A DNA stretch of 64,000 nt, from positions 77,394,224 through 77,458,223 of the forward strand of contig CM059971.1 of assembly GCA_030490835.1 (NCBI GenBank), given 5' to 3'. The stretch's first letter is position 1. Each line of letters starts with the position of its first letter. A program made the position numbers and the translations under genes. The stretch comes from Annona cherimola (lineage: Eukaryota > Streptophyta > Magnoliopsida > Magnoliales > Annonaceae). The notes below the pieces were generated by a model. The model made no database searches, was not told where the DNA came from, and was given only the letters and a program-made list of their open reading frames with translations. Shown in pieces: positions 46,919 to 57,696 of the stretch.

Positions 46919-47280
46919 TCAAGTGCAGTTTTACTGCACCACAATTACGGTGCAATTACTTCAAAATGGGCCCCACATGATCATAAAATTATAATCTACT
47001 TTGCCCATTGTATTTAGAATTATGTACTCTATTACCATACCAATTTTCATCCAAATTGGACATGCGTACGGACCCCATCTTAAACTGGTGTAAATTTAAC
47101 GTAATAAAATAGTTTGATGTAAATAACAATTTTAAAGTTGTTTTTTCAACATGTAAACCATTTGATATAAAATTTATATATAGATAAATGATTGTATAAA
47201 GTATCAATACATTTAAGTACATGTATAACCTATTTTGGGCTAAATGTACCATTAATTATGGTACAACTTCACTGCACAGG
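46919..47280. mobile_element. Palindromic element, family D, copy 2
   Basis: Terminal palindromes lie at 46935-46954 (TGCACCACAATTACGGTGCA) and 47246-47264 (GTACCATTAATTATGGTAC). The ends also pair with each other (AAGTGCAGTTTTACTGCACC against ACTTCACTGCACAGG). The shared interior is ATCATAAAATTATAATCTAC, ACCAATTTTCATCCAAATTG, GTAATAAAATAGTTTGATGT. Confidence 0.65.
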
Positions 47281-47324
47281 AAATGTTCTTATATATATAT
47301 AGAGAGAGAGAGAGAGAGGAAAAA

Positions 47325-47698
47325 AAATTTCAAGTGCAACGCCATTGCAACGGTGTAACAGCATCAGAATGGGCCACATATGATGATAAAATTATAATCT
47401 ACTCTACCTATTGTATTCAGAATAGTGTATTTTATTACCATATTAATTTTTATCCCAATCAGATATACGTATGGACCCTATTTAAAAATGGTACAAATTC
47501 AATGTAATAAAATAGTTTAATGTAAATAACAACTTTAAAGTGATTTTTTCAACATGTAAACCATTTGTTATAAAATTTATATATGAATAAATTATTGTAT
47601 AAAATTTTATTGTATTCTAATATGTGTGGGGCCTAAAAATGAACAAATGTACCGTTGTTCCGGTGTAAAACTAATCTTATGCAGTGGCGCTGTGACCC
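47325..47698. mobile_element. Palindromic element, family D, copy 3
   Basis: It begins after the (TA)n(GA)n tract with TTTCAAGTGCAACGCCATTG and ends ATGCAGTGGCGCTGTGAC. TGTACCGTTGTTCCGGTGTA near 47652 is its inner palindrome remnant. The interior matches copy 2 (GATGATAAAATTATAATCTA, TTAATTTTTATCCCAATCAG, GTAATAAAATAGTTTAATGT) at clear but reduced identity. Confidence 0.6.
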
Positions 47699-48215
47699 AT
47701 GTAACCATTTCGAAATCTAAGATTTTAATTTTGATGAAAAATCTAATTCATTCATAGTATTTAACATTATTTATTTATTTAAGGGATCAAATTTCATCTC
47801 AATCGAGTCTGTTTATGGGCCACATTTGTTAGAATATATATATATATATATATTCATGTGTAAATTATGAAAAATGATAAAATATCAATTTTAAAATAGT
47901 ATTTTTGACATCTAAACGATCCAAAATATCATTTCTATGTAAATAAATGATTATATAAAGTATTATTGCATTCTAATACATGTGTAAATATATCTAAGCA
48001 TTTTTCATAATTTACACATGAATATATATTTTTGAATAAATGTGGCCTATAAACATACTTGATTGGCATGAAACTTGGTTTCCTAGATAAACAAATGATG
48101 TTAAATAGAATGAATAGATTGAAATTTTCATTAAAGATCAAAATCTTAGATTTTGAAGGAGTTACATAAATCTGCTTCTATATAACCCGATTACACAAAA
48201 GTAGAACCGTATATA
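47699..48215. mobile_element. Palindromic element, family C, copy
   Basis: The left part (CATGTAACCATTTCGAAATC, TTTGATGAAAAATCTAATTC) is mirrored at 48105-48190 (GAATAGATTGAAATTTTCAT, TTTGAAGGAGTTACATAAAT). A (TA)n tract lies inside at 47836-47853. It contains no gene. Confidence 0.5.
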
Positions 48216-48585
48216 TGTAACATGAACATAGACTACAACGTTAGCCCAAACTTGAATATTTAAATTCATTCACATATATATTAAAATATAATAATACTTT
48301 ATAAAATTATTTATATACATAGTAGTGACACGTTAGATGTTTAGATGTGGCAAGCACTATTTAAAAATTAATATTTTATATTAAATTATTTTTTTATGTT
48401 AATTTTACACATTTACTAATACTAAATAAGTAAAAGAGTTTACGTGATAAAATATTAAAAATATTTAAAATATTTTTTTTTAAAAAAAAAAAAAAAAACC
48501 TATATCTAAGACAAGTTTTCATAAAAGTATCACCGTTCGGCCCCAGCTTCGTGGGTGCCAATGCGCAATAGAACATGCGACCATG

Positions 48586-48598
48586 TTCTCGTAGTTTC
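48586..48598 (+). promoter_or_regulatory. Heat-shock element, small HSP copy 2
   Basis: TTCTCGTAGTTTC fits TTCnnGAAnnTTC with one change (GTA for GAA). A further GAA lies upstream at 48571-48573. It is ~105 bp before the TATA box and ~200 bp before the ATG. The surrounding ATGTTCTC..AGTTTCTCC block is shared with the other paralog. Confidence 0.55.
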
Positions 48599-48702
48599 TC
48601 CTTCTCTCTCCGCCTATCCTAATCGAGAAAAAAATTCCACCTTGCGAGTACGTGGCATGCAGGAGTCATCTACGTGTCAGGTCGCGGCTGTTTTCTCTTC
48701 TT

Positions 48703-48708
48703 TATAAA
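48703..48708 (+). promoter_or_regulatory. TATA box of intact small HSP gene
   Basis: TATAAA in TTCTTTATAAATTCTTCC, 93 bp before the ATG at 48801, between the heat-shock element and the start. Confidence 0.6.
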
Positions 48709-48800
48709 TTCTTCCACCGGCATGCCGGCATGTTTTTCAAAAGCTTCTTGATCATCATCGTTTCTGGGTTTTCATCTCTCGATCTGGTGGTATATAGAAA

Positions 48801-49256
48801 ATGTCCATTACTCCGTTCTTACGGCGAGGCATATTCGACGATCCCACTTCCTTCGACGTGTGGGATCCCTTCACCACTGCGTCTCCTTCCGGCAGCCGAA
48901 GCCGCGAAACCACCGACGCCCGAATGGACTGGAGGGAGACCTCGGACGCCCACGTCTTCAAGGCGGATCTTCCCGGAGTGAGGAAAGACGAGGTGAAGGT
49001 GGAGGTGGAAGACGGGAGAGTCCTGCAGATCAGCGGCCAGCGCAGCAAAGAGGCGGAAGACGACAAGAACGACACGTGGCATCGCTTGGAGAGGAGCGTT
49101 GGGTCCTTCTTCAGGAGGTTCCGGCTGCCGGAGAACGCCAAGGCGGAGGAGACGAAGGCGGGGATGGAGAACGGGGTGCTGACGGTGACGGTGCCGAAGC
49201 AGGAGGCTGGGAAGAAGAAGGATCCCGATATCAAGCCCGTTGATATTGCCGTTTAG
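48801..49256 (+). CDS. Cytosolic class I small heat-shock protein (HSP17-type)
   Basis: This is an intact single-exon gene of 151 residues, the normal length for class I. The N-terminal arm has MSITPF and SFDVWDPF. The alpha-crystallin domain runs from about residue 42 ([58 protein letters not shown]) to [12 protein letters not shown] (about 120-132). The short tail ends DIKPVDIAV, where the family carries the I-x-I/V contact that fits the groove of a neighbouring subunit. Proteins of this class form 12-mers in the cytosol and hold denaturing proteins for later refolding by HSP70/HSP100. A TATA box and an imperfect heat-shock element lie upstream, so heat induction is likely. It is the working partner of the broken paralog ~6.5 kb upstream on the same strand. 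The gene is GC-rich at third codon positions. Confidence 0.95.
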   Translation: MSITPFLRRGIFDDPTSFDVWDPFTTASPSGSRSRETTDARMDWRETSDAHVFKADLPGVRKDEVKVEVEDGRVLQISGQRSKEAEDDKNDTWHRLERSVGSFFRRFRLPENAKAEETKAGMENGVLTVTVPKQEAGKKKDPDIKPVDIAV

Positions 49257-49915
49257 GAGCCCAGATGGAAATTAATATCAGGGTTCATGTTAATTAACTT
49301 CTTTCTTGGCGTCTGTAATTAAGTAAATTTTTTTTAAAGAAACTGGTTTTGCTTTTCTCTCTTGTCCATTGGATCCTCAATTTAATTTGGCAGTTAAGTG
49401 GATCTGATTATGTAAATCTTGATAATTAGAGTGGGGTACTAGTTTGGTGAATTTAATTTGTGTGCAAAATGAATTTTAGTTTTGAAAATGAGGGGCTGCC
49501 GTGTGTAGTAATTATGTCTTATGGAATTGGGACATTGTAGAAGTGGTATGAGAAATTAAGGAAATTTTTTTTAAAATTAAAATGATTGATTCCAAATGTT
49601 GGATTGTAAATGGTGAGCAACTTATTTGTTAATTAGCCGTATTAAATGTATGGAATTATGCTTATTTAGAGTTAGATTAGCAGAGAGTAGCAGACGATCT
49701 GGAGAACTTAGAAATTGAAATTGGGCCCTTGAAAAGTTGGAACACTAATTGTCTGTAAAACATCCGACGTCATTGAAACATTCGATGACGAAGCAGATGG
49801 GCCATCTGTTCCTTGTGAAAGCATTTTACTTTGTTGCATTCTCCCGTGGTTGAACAGATACAAAATTAGGACAATCATTTATCATGTAGGATCTTGTAGA
49901 GTTCCTTGAATTACA
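49257..49915. other. Spacer between small HSP and kinase pseudogene
   Basis: This is the 3' flank of the small HSP gene. No gene, repeat or RNA is recognised in it. Confidence 0.4.
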
Positions 49916-51050
49916 TCAGACTGTTCCTAGGAGAGATGTAAAAGACATGGGCGGCCATTGGGGCGCACTAGAAGAATCAATTTCGTGGATTCTCCTCTTA
50001 GAAAGAGAGACGCAAAAGGCTTGGGTGACCATTGCAGTGGTGTAGAACAATCTTCCAACATTCGCACAACCTCGCTCATCGATGGCCGGCCCACAGGCTT
50101 CATCTTTATGCACCACAGTGCAGCCGTAATCATCCTTCTAACAGTCTCTCTGATTTCATCACATCCTCTCCTTTATGAAGCTGATCATAAATCCACGGTG
50201 GGAAGAAATGTAATCTTCCTGCTCATTGAAATTCCTTCTTCCTGCCATTTCCGTCAACAGCACGCCAAAACTAGAAACATCTGATTTGTGGGAGACGCTC
50301 CCAACACTCCTATAAGACAGGTTGGGGCAATGTATCCTAGAGTTCCTCTCGCTGCTGTCAGAGAAACAATACTCTTGTCAGGAGGATGGAGTTTTGCAAA
50401 TCCAGAAGACTGAAAACTTTGGGAGCGAACTTGTCATCAAGAAGGATGTTGTTTGGCTTGACGTCGAAATGAAGAATCTTCGTGTCGCAACCTTGATGCA
50501 GATACTCAATCCCATTGATCTATGCCTAATGCAATCTCATGTATCTTCTCCCAGATCAACGTGTCGGCTTCCCTATCTTGAGAAAACAGGAATTTGTCAA
50601 GAGTTCCATTTGGCATGTAGTCATTGATGAGTGCTCTCTCTACTCTGTCCGAGCAGAACCAAATCAGTTGCGCCACATTGGCATGGTGACTCCTGCCAGC
50701 GGTCGCCACTTCGCTGTTGAATTCCAGGCCATCGCGCTAGCACTTGTTCAGTATCTTCACTGCATTAGGCCGGCCATCCGAGAGGTTTGCTTTTCCGAAA
50801 GATCCAAATCCTCATTGACCCGTTTTCCATTTGAAGTTGCCAGTCTTCTGAATGTCTGAATATGTGTAGCGTGTGAGCAGTGAGTTGTTGTATCTGGTTA
50901 AAAATTCTTCAATGATGGCATCACGCTGAGAAAGATTGGAGACCCTTTGTATAGATCAGAAACCCAAGCAAGAATGCTATCCCATTTGAGATCCTTGCAA
51001 GCATGACGATTACTTCAGGGTTGAAACTAGGCAATTAAATCAGCCTGCTT
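49916..51050 (-). pseudogene. LRK10-like membrane and kinase exon, degenerate
   Basis: Read 5' to 3' on the minus strand: NGIAFLLGFLIYTKG (membrane segment), IIEEFLTRYNNSLLTRYTYS, a broken G-loop (GFGSFGKANL), NAVKIL with the ATP-site Lys, ANVAQLIWFCSDRVERALIN, DYMPNGTLDKFLFSQ, EKIHEIALGI, then after a shift GIEYLHQGC and [13 protein letters not shown] (catalytic loop). TLGYIAP follows, and the end is ALWCIKMKPVGRPSMSEVVR with MLED. The DFG site reads SSGFAKL in another frame. At least four shifts or stops are present. [12 protein letters not shown] is characteristic of the LRK10/PR5K kinase group. Confidence 0.85.
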
Positions 51051-51136
51051 ACATATTATCAATGGAGAATAGAAATCAGAAACGTACACGATGTTTCATT
51101 GCTATAAATGATTGTTATTTTTGAGAGCATGCTTAC

Positions 51137-51166
51137 CTATGTCAATGATCGCTTCGTAGAAACACT
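51137..51166 (-). pseudogene. Small exon of the LRK10-like gene
   Basis: A 30-bp minus-strand segment with good signals on both sides: CTCTTGGCAG before it and GTAAGC after it. It translates as ECFYEAIID, where LRK10-like genes have a very short exon before the membrane segment. The copia element starts 25 bp upstream of its acceptor. Confidence 0.5.
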
Positions 51167-51191
51167 CTGCCAAGAGGAAATAAAGAGAAGG

Positions 51192-51423
51192 TGTTAAATG
51201 TATATCGCCTAATATGGAAGTAGATTTATTAATACCGTATTAGGAGATTCGATGAGTGGTGATTGATTGTGTAATGAGCTATTTGACAACTTTGTGACAA
51301 GTTTATAAATGGTAGACTATAGAGACTCAGAAAAGTATGAAAGAAATTTTCTTCATCGTAGAGTAGGTGTTAGTGCTGAACCACGTAAATCTTGTTTGCC
51401 TTCTTTTCTTGCTCTTGGTTTCA
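51192..51423 (+). repeat. copia 5' LTR
   Basis: 232 bp, TGTTAAATGTATATCGCC to CTTGCTCTTGGTTTCA. TTTATAAATGG (51301-51311) is the likely LTR promoter. Confidence 0.88.
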
Positions 51424-51426
51424 ACG

Positions 51427-51437
51427 TGGTATAGAGC
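51427..51437 (+). other. copia primer-binding site
   Basis: TGGTATAGAGC, four bases after the LTR. The usual initiator-Met-tRNA site is TGGTATCAGAGC, so one C is missing. Confidence 0.7.
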
Positions 51438-51998
51438 GGGTTTTTCTTTCTATCAAAGTTATTCTTCTTGTTGAGCGTTTTCCTTAGGTATGACCAAATC
51501 TTGCTTCAAGGTTGCTGTTTACTACATTGTGGTGTGAATAATCTTTCACACGTCCAATACAGCCGCCACCGCACTCTCTTATTGGCGAAACAGAGCATGC
51601 ACTCGGCGTCAACAGTATTCCCTATTGATACAAGCCGTGGCTGGTTGATCCACTTGATGACCACCTAAAGATTTCTCAGGTCTGTATACTCTGGCTATTT
51701 CGTTCATCCGACAGCAGGTTTTTTGTTGGGCTTTGGATTCCAGCCTTAGCAGGGGCGTGGATTTTTCTGCAGCAATCCTATCTTCAGAACCAACAAGTAG
51801 ATCTGCCATTGAACCTCCATCTTAATGCAACATCTCCTGTGACCATCAGAATTTTATTTATCCTCTTCAAAATTAGGAGTACTTTGCTAGACATTCACAA
51901 GATTTCTTGAAGAGGTATTTTTTTTACCAAACAGCATTTTTCCCGGTATTCTGCCCTTATTTTAATATGCTGCTTTGGAATTCTTAAGCATTTGAATT

Positions 51999-52990
51999 AT
52001 GAACTCTTGTGAAAATTTATCCTTCACCAAAGGTGATCATGGCACTCACATCAAATTAACTACTATAATGTTGAATGGTCAAAATTGTCTTCCATGGTCA
52101 AGAGCTATCACCATCTCTTTAGGAGGGAGATTCGAACTGGGATACATCAACGGTAAAATAACAACTCCTTCCACGGATGATTCAAAGTCTGTTGAATGGC
52201 AAGCATCTGATAACCTGGTCATGTCTTGGGTATTTCCCTCTATGGAGCCTCATATTTATGAAATTTTTGCATATGCTAAAAATTCTAAATCATTGTGGGA
52301 TTCTATTAGAGATACTAATGGACAAGAAAATAATGCTTCATGAATTTTTGAAATTCAACAAGATCTTTCTAATGCTAAGCAAGACCCAAATCAGACATTC
52401 ATTGAACATTTAGGACACATGAAAAAGTAAGTGGGATGAATTAAGGCAACATCGACCTCCAACAAAAAAGGTTACTGAATATTTTAACTGAGAAGAGCAA
52501 GATTATATATTCCAATTATTAGCCAGTCTCAAACCAGAATCTGCGAAGATAAATTCTCATGAATGCCACTCTACCCTCTTTTTCTACATTTGTGCAATTA
52601 TATAACGTGAAAAAACAAGAAAAAGAGTTATGAGCTTAGAACATAAGCCAGGGGGAGAAATTAACGAAAATCATGCACTTGTTATAAAGACAGAAAATAA
52701 AAGTGGTGCTAGAAGTATTAATATGTGAGGTAGAGGACGAGGAAGTGGTTCTCATCCTACTCTGCACTGTGATCATTGCTACAAGATAGGTCATACTAAA
52801 GACCGATGTCGGACTCTTCATCCTCATCTTCGTGGAACTATTGATAAAAGTGCAAACAGTTGAACGGTCGCTCAAGCTTGCTCCCCTGAGCCTCAAGTAT
52901 CTGTTGAAAGCATCTCTAAGCAACTTCAACAACTTATGCAACTCAACGACATTCAGAAAGATACAACTATGGCACCAAAACATGATGACT
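51999..52990 (+). pseudogene. copia gag remnant
   Basis: The frame starts MNSCENLSFTKGDHGTHIKL and follows the copia gag pattern: LNGQNCLPWSRAITISLGG, ELGYINGKI, LVMSWVFPSMEPHIYEIFAY, SLWDSI. A stop follows at 52342. Later pieces include EIQQDLSNAKQDPNQTFIEH and a zinc knuckle CDHCYKIGHTKDRC at about 52769-52810, in a different frame. Confidence 0.8.
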
Positions 52991-53049
52991 AAAGAAGTAT
53001 GATGACTCTACTTCTTTAGCTCATTCTCGTATGGCTCTTTCTGCTTCCA

Positions 53050-53850
53050 ATTTTTACAAAAATAATTGAATAACAGACTCTGGTGCAACAGATCATATGA
53101 GTAGTTGTTCCACTTGCCTTTTTGATATTCAGTCCAATGCCTTCAAGCTACCAATCACAGTTGCCAATGGTCAACAAATTTTAGTACAAGAAATAGGCAA
53201 AGTCAAGTTGTTTTCATCAAACTCAGATGTCTTATCTGTTCCCTCATTGATATCAAATTTATTATCTCTCAGCAAACTAACTAAACAACTCAACTGCAAT
53301 ATGGTGCTTTCTTCAAATGATGTTACTTTTAAGGACAGTTACAAGACAGACGATTGGTGAAGGAAGAATAGCTCAAGGACTGTATATCTTAGATTCCATT
53401 CATAAGACCTTTGCTGCTTCACAACGAAAAGAGGAATGGTGACTTCTTTGGCATCAAAGAATGGGACACCCGTCGAATCGAGTTCTTCAGTTATTAGATC
53501 CTAATTTCACTATGAGATTAAATAATTGTGATGCTTGTCATTTTTCGAAACAACACAGACTTTTCTTTCCAAAACACTTAACTTTCTCTAATGAATTCTT
53601 TGAGTTAGTTCGTTCTAAAGTTTAGGGACCTGCTTCAATCGATTCCCATGAAGAATATAGGTTTATGATTACATTCATTGATGACAAGTTTCGGGCAACT
53701 TAGGTTTATCTATCGAAATCTAAAAGTGAGGTGTTACATATTTTTCAGCAATTTCATCAAATGATTCTTCCCCAGTTTGGCATTCCTATTAAAGTATTGC
53801 GCACTGATAATGGTACTGAATATGGTACCGAATATGTTAATCATTCCTTG
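53050..53850 (+). pseudogene. copia protease and integrase N-terminal half
   Basis: TDSGATDHMS (about 53079-53108) is the aspartic protease active site. GAG-pre-integrase and zinc-binding motifs follow (LWHQRMGHPSNRVLQLL, CDACHFSKQHRLFFP), then the integrase core with its Asp (FITFIDDKFRATWV region) and ILPQFGIPIKVLRTDNGTEY. The coding match ends abruptly at about 53850, before the third acidic residue of the core. Confidence 0.85.
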
Positions 53851-54550
53851 TAAAATATTAAAAAAATGAATATTTAAGTTGACTAGTCAATGACCACGTA
53901 GGATATCCTATGTGGCAAGAGTTGACCCTTTGACCAACTAGGTCAAACGGTTAATAATGAATTTTGCCTAATTATTATTAATTGCAGGTTATATTTTTAT
54001 TTTTTATATATATTATTTCAATAACCCGTATAGCTCGGTTGATATACAGATGATACAGCTGTCTTAGAGGTCTATGGTTCGAGTTAGGAGTTTCACAGAA
54101 AAATAATTAATTTTTGTAACTTTTGCCTTTCCGGGCTTGTGGGCCCTACAAGATAAGATAAGATAAATATCATACTAGATAAGATAGGATTGGAATTCAA
54201 TTTAAGACAGTAAAATTTTATTATTTATTTATTTTATGAGACTCACGGGAACTTTTTATAAATTGGGTTGGGGAGTTGATAGATTTAGATTTTGGAACCG
54301 TAGGAAAAATTAGAAGCTAGAGTTGCGGTAGAAAAAGAAAAGAAAAAGATAATTATTTTCCATAGAGGCAAATGGGATTTTATTTAGAAATTGATTTTAG
54401 TTCAAAAATTATGTATTTCTTGCTGTAATTATTTTTATACAATTGTTATATGTAAAACATGCATATTATATATTATAATTTTTAGGCTATGCTTGACATA
54501 ATTAAATCTTATAATACTAAAATTTTAAGATGTAAAATTATGTAAATAAA
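53850..54550. other. Unrelated ~700-bp segment replacing integrase
   Basis: AT-rich DNA replaces the second half of integrase. It includes TTGACTAGTCAATGACCACG and TAGGATATCCTATGTGGC and contains a SINE-like unit at about 54015-54165. It has no clear ends or duplication. The element therefore either lost integrase DNA and gained filler, or carries a nested insertion with a flanking deletion. Confidence 0.6.
54015..54165 (+). mobile_element. tRNA-derived SINE inside the copia element
   Basis: AACCCGTATAGCTCGGTTGA has a good A box (TAGCTCGGTTG). TATGGTTCGAGTTAGG, about 45 bp further, is a B box. The unit ends in a simple tail of ATAAG repeats (GATAAGATAAGATAAAT, 54152-54168). Plant SINEs with this head are transcribed by RNA polymerase III. 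The boundaries are approximate. Confidence 0.6.
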
Positions 54551-54551
54551 T

Positions 54552-56277
54552 ATGTCTGGAAATGTGTCATACTGTTCTTCTCGTAAGGATCAAATTCAAG
54601 GGGAGAGATATGCTGAATTTGCTCCTAATGTCCCTTCTGGCTCTTCTTCTAGACTTGACCCTTCTTCATTACCAATAATATTGGAGGAAGATATTGATAA
54701 GCATGTTGAGCACTCTTCCAACGTCCCAGATGTTACAGAGAATCAGCAAACTAGTGAGTTTTCTTCTTCCCTTCCTCGAAGGACATCTCACACATTAAAG
54801 CCTTCCTCTAGATTACAGGACTTCTATGCATATTAGACTATTATATTTCCTATTCATGATTAAATTTGTTACAATGATATTTCACCAAAATATGTTGCCT
54901 TCTTGACCGCAATTGACTCTCATATTAAACCTTTGAAATATCATGAAGCGATGAATTATTCAGAGTGAAAAGATGCAATGAAAGAAGAACTTCGGGCCCT
55001 TGACAAAAATAATACATGGGAAATTATCAACTTGCCAAAAGGTAAGAAGCTTGTGGGATGCAAATGGGTGTATAAATTCAAATATAAAAGTGATGGCTCA
55101 ATAGAAAGACATAAAGCTAGACTACTAGGTAAAGGAAATCTAGGGGTTGCATGCAAATTTAAAAAGGTAGTATATGGTTTAAAACAATCATCACGAGCCT
55201 AGTATGGAAAACTAAGTACTACACTTTTGAACTATGGTTTTTCTAAATGCAATTCAGATTCCTCTATGTTTGTACGAAGGAATACTTCTGAAGCTATAGT
55301 TGTGCTAATCTATGTTGATGACATAGTTATTCCTGGAAACACTTAAAGGGCATTAAAGAATTAAAAAGTAATTTACAATCAAATTTGACATAAAAGATCT
55401 TAGTAAGTCTAAGTATTTTTTGGGTATTGAAGTAACCCGCTCCTCTAAAGGGCTATTTTTGTGTCAAAGAAAATAAACTTTGGACCATCTTAAAGAGACA
55501 GAAGCTGGGAGTCAAGCCGGCAGACACTCCTATTGACTATAAAGCAAAGTCCATCAACCATGAAGAAAGTCTACAAGATCCAGGAAGATATCAAAGACTA
55601 GTCAAAAAACTTATTTATTTAACAATCACAAGATCGGATATTGTCTATGTTCTAAGTTTTGTCAGTCAATTTATGTATTCTCCCATGATTGAACGTATGA
55701 AACTTGTTCATCAAATACTTTTGTACTTAAATCAAATCTTGGTAGAGGAATATGGATGAATGCTAATGGGCCTAGTGAAATATATGGGCATATTGAAATT
55801 ATAGGACACATTGATGTAGATTGGTAGGAAATTCTGAGGATAAAAAATCGACTACTGGTTGTTGTACCTTTGTTGGAGAAAATTTGGTTATGTGGAAAAG
55901 TAAAAAGTGAAGTGTGGTTGCAAGGTCAAGTGCAGAAGCCGAATATAGGGCTTTGGCATCAGCAACCAGCAAATTGGTATGACTTCGTTCAGTGCTACAA
56001 GAGTTGGGGCTTAATCCACAAACTCCGATAAAGTTATTTTGTGATAATCAAGCTACTATGTACATAGCTTCAAACCCTGTATTCATGAAAGAACAAAGCA
56101 TATAAAAGTTGATTGTCACTACACTCGAGAAAAGGTACAAGCAAAGCTAATATCCACTCCTTTTGTTCGTGGCAGAGATCAACTCGCAGATATCTTCACT
56201 AAAGCCTTGCCTAGAAAGAAATTTGAATATATATTATCCAAGTTGGGCTCAATTGATATCTTCCCACTAACTTGAGG
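54552..56277 (+). pseudogene. copia reverse transcriptase and RNase H remnant
   Basis: The linker SSSRLDPSSLPIILEEDID leads to RT: MKEELRALDKNNTWEIINLP, KGKKLVGCKWVYKFKYKSDG, SIERHKARL. It then jumps to KKVVYGLKQSSRAWYGKL, so about 70 residues are missing. The catalytic motif VLIYVDDIVIPG follows (about 55305-55340), then GRYQRLVKKLIYLTITRSDI. RNase H keeps HERTKHIKVDCHYTREKVQA and the end DQLADIFTKALPRKKFEYIL. Many stops and shifts are present. Confidence 0.88.
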
Positions 56278-56282
56278 GGGAG
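56274..56282 (+). other. copia polypurine tract
   Basis: GAGGGGGAG directly before the 3' LTR, the plus-strand priming site. Confidence 0.8.
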
Positions 56283-56516
56283 TGTTAAAGGTATATAGCC
56301 TAATATGGAAGTAGATTTATTCATACCATATTAGGAGATTTGATGAGTAGTGACTGATTATGTAATGAGTTGTTGACAACTTTGTAATAAATTTATAAAT
56401 AGTAGACTATGGAGACTCAAAAAAATATGAAAGAAATTTGGTTCTTCATCGTGAAGTAGGTGTTAGTGTTGAACCATGTAAATCTTGTTTGCCTTCTTCT
56501 CTTGCTCTTGGTTTCA
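56283..56516 (+). repeat. copia 3' LTR
   Basis: 234 bp, TGTTAAAGGTATATAGCC to CTTGCTCTTGGTTTCA, the diverged partner of 51192-51423. Confidence 0.88.
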
Positions 56517-56925
56517 TAAGAAAGAATCAACTAGTCTAGAATCCAATGAGTTCAAACAAATTTAAACCTTCCATTAAAGTAATTTATAATGAATAATTTT
56601 AAAAAAAAATTGTGTGGACTCGAGCACTTCTTGGAAGAAACCTGAGCAACCTACGAAGGTTTTTTTTTATTGGATGAGAAAACCTATAAAGTTGAAAGAA
56701 AATGAAAGCAATCTGCTACATTCGTTTAGTAACGTTACCTGTTTGCTTTTTTTTCATTTTTTTAAAGCACCCAACGGATCCGACTGATGAAACTGTCTGA
56801 TAATCAGTCTATAATCTTTTCTAGCTCCTCAAATCCGTATTTTATAAACTAATCACACCAAATGCTTGATGGAATTTGATTTAATTACACTTATGTGCAG
56901 GGTTCCTCCCATGTGAAGTTAAAAC

Positions 56926-57593
56926 TGGGGGTGCAACTTGGGTAGGGTACCCATGGGTACCCATAAACCCAACCCTAATTTAGGTAGAGTAGGGTATAAA
57001 ATATTACTCATGCGTATGGGTAAGCTACGAATTATTACCCACCCATAAAATAGGGTACAGGTAAGGTAGATACGTTGGGTACCCAGAACCGACTCGTATA
57101 GGTATAATTATATAGATGGTGTACATTATATAGTATGCGTTGTGTTTTGTCTGCGACATCTTGTGGAGTTATGGAATCTGAAATAAGAAACTAGTTGGAA
57201 TTTTATGTTTTTGACATTTGAAAGTCTTTTCTAAATAAGTTTGTAAGTTGTGATTGTAATATACTAATATTTTTAATGTTGGATTGTTAAAGTCTATACT
57301 TTATATTTTTATATAATAATGTAAATAATAACTTATGTATTTCTGATTTTAAAATATAAATGAGTATTGCCTTGTATTATAAAAATATTATTTAAGAAAA
57401 TATTGTATTTGATTATTAAAAGAACTGATTTGGAACCGAAACCGAAATTGACCCTATGGATAATAAATAGGATAGAGTACACTAGAAACCAAACCAACAA
57501 ATGAGCAGGGTAGGGTAAGGTAGACTTTTTGCAAATACGGTACAAATATGGTTAACCACTACCCAAACCGAACAGATCCAAGTTGCACCCTTA
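56926..57593. mobile_element. hAT-like non-autonomous element (GGGGTGCAA family)
   Basis: The 8-bp duplication GTTAAAAC lies at 56918-56925 and 57594-57601. The ends TGGGGGTGCAACTTGG and CCAAGTTGCACCCTTA are 16-bp inverted repeats with two differences. The interior (GGGTACCCATGGGTACCC, GGAACCGAAACCGAAATTG, GGGTAGGGTAAGGTAGAC) matches the larger relative at 39360-40829. It has no transposase and lies in the presumed intron of the LRK10-like gene. Confidence 0.85.
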
Positions 57594-57696
57594 GTTAAAA
57601 CCCCTCATCAAGAAGCCGTGAATCTCATAGTAAGATCGAAGCATCACCACGACAGATGGTGTTGGAATCACAATTACAGCACTATAGGAGTCATAG

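Larger units (their letters stand above)
51192..56516 (+). mobile_element. Defective Ty1/copia retrotransposon
   Basis: The LTRs are 51192-51423 and 56283-56516 (TGTTAAA...GGTTTCA), differing at roughly 25 positions by eye, mostly transitions, so the insertion is old. After the left LTR the primer-binding site TGGTATAGAGC is the initiator-Met-tRNA site lacking one base. Before the right LTR is the purine tract GAGGGGGAG. The domain order gag, protease, integrase, RT, RNase H is copia type. Every domain has stops. Part of integrase is replaced by unrelated DNA (53850-54550) and part of RT is deleted. No matching 5-bp target duplication is visible (GAAGG left, TAAGA right). Confidence 0.9.

Noticed and set aside
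48755..49234. 159-codon minus-strand frame across small HSP copy 2
   Set aside because: It is the mirror of the real plus-strand gene. The F/S-rich composition is typical of antisense frames.
51187..56521. 5-bp target duplication for the copia element
   Set aside because: The flanks are GAAGG and TAAGA. They do not match, so no duplication is claimed.
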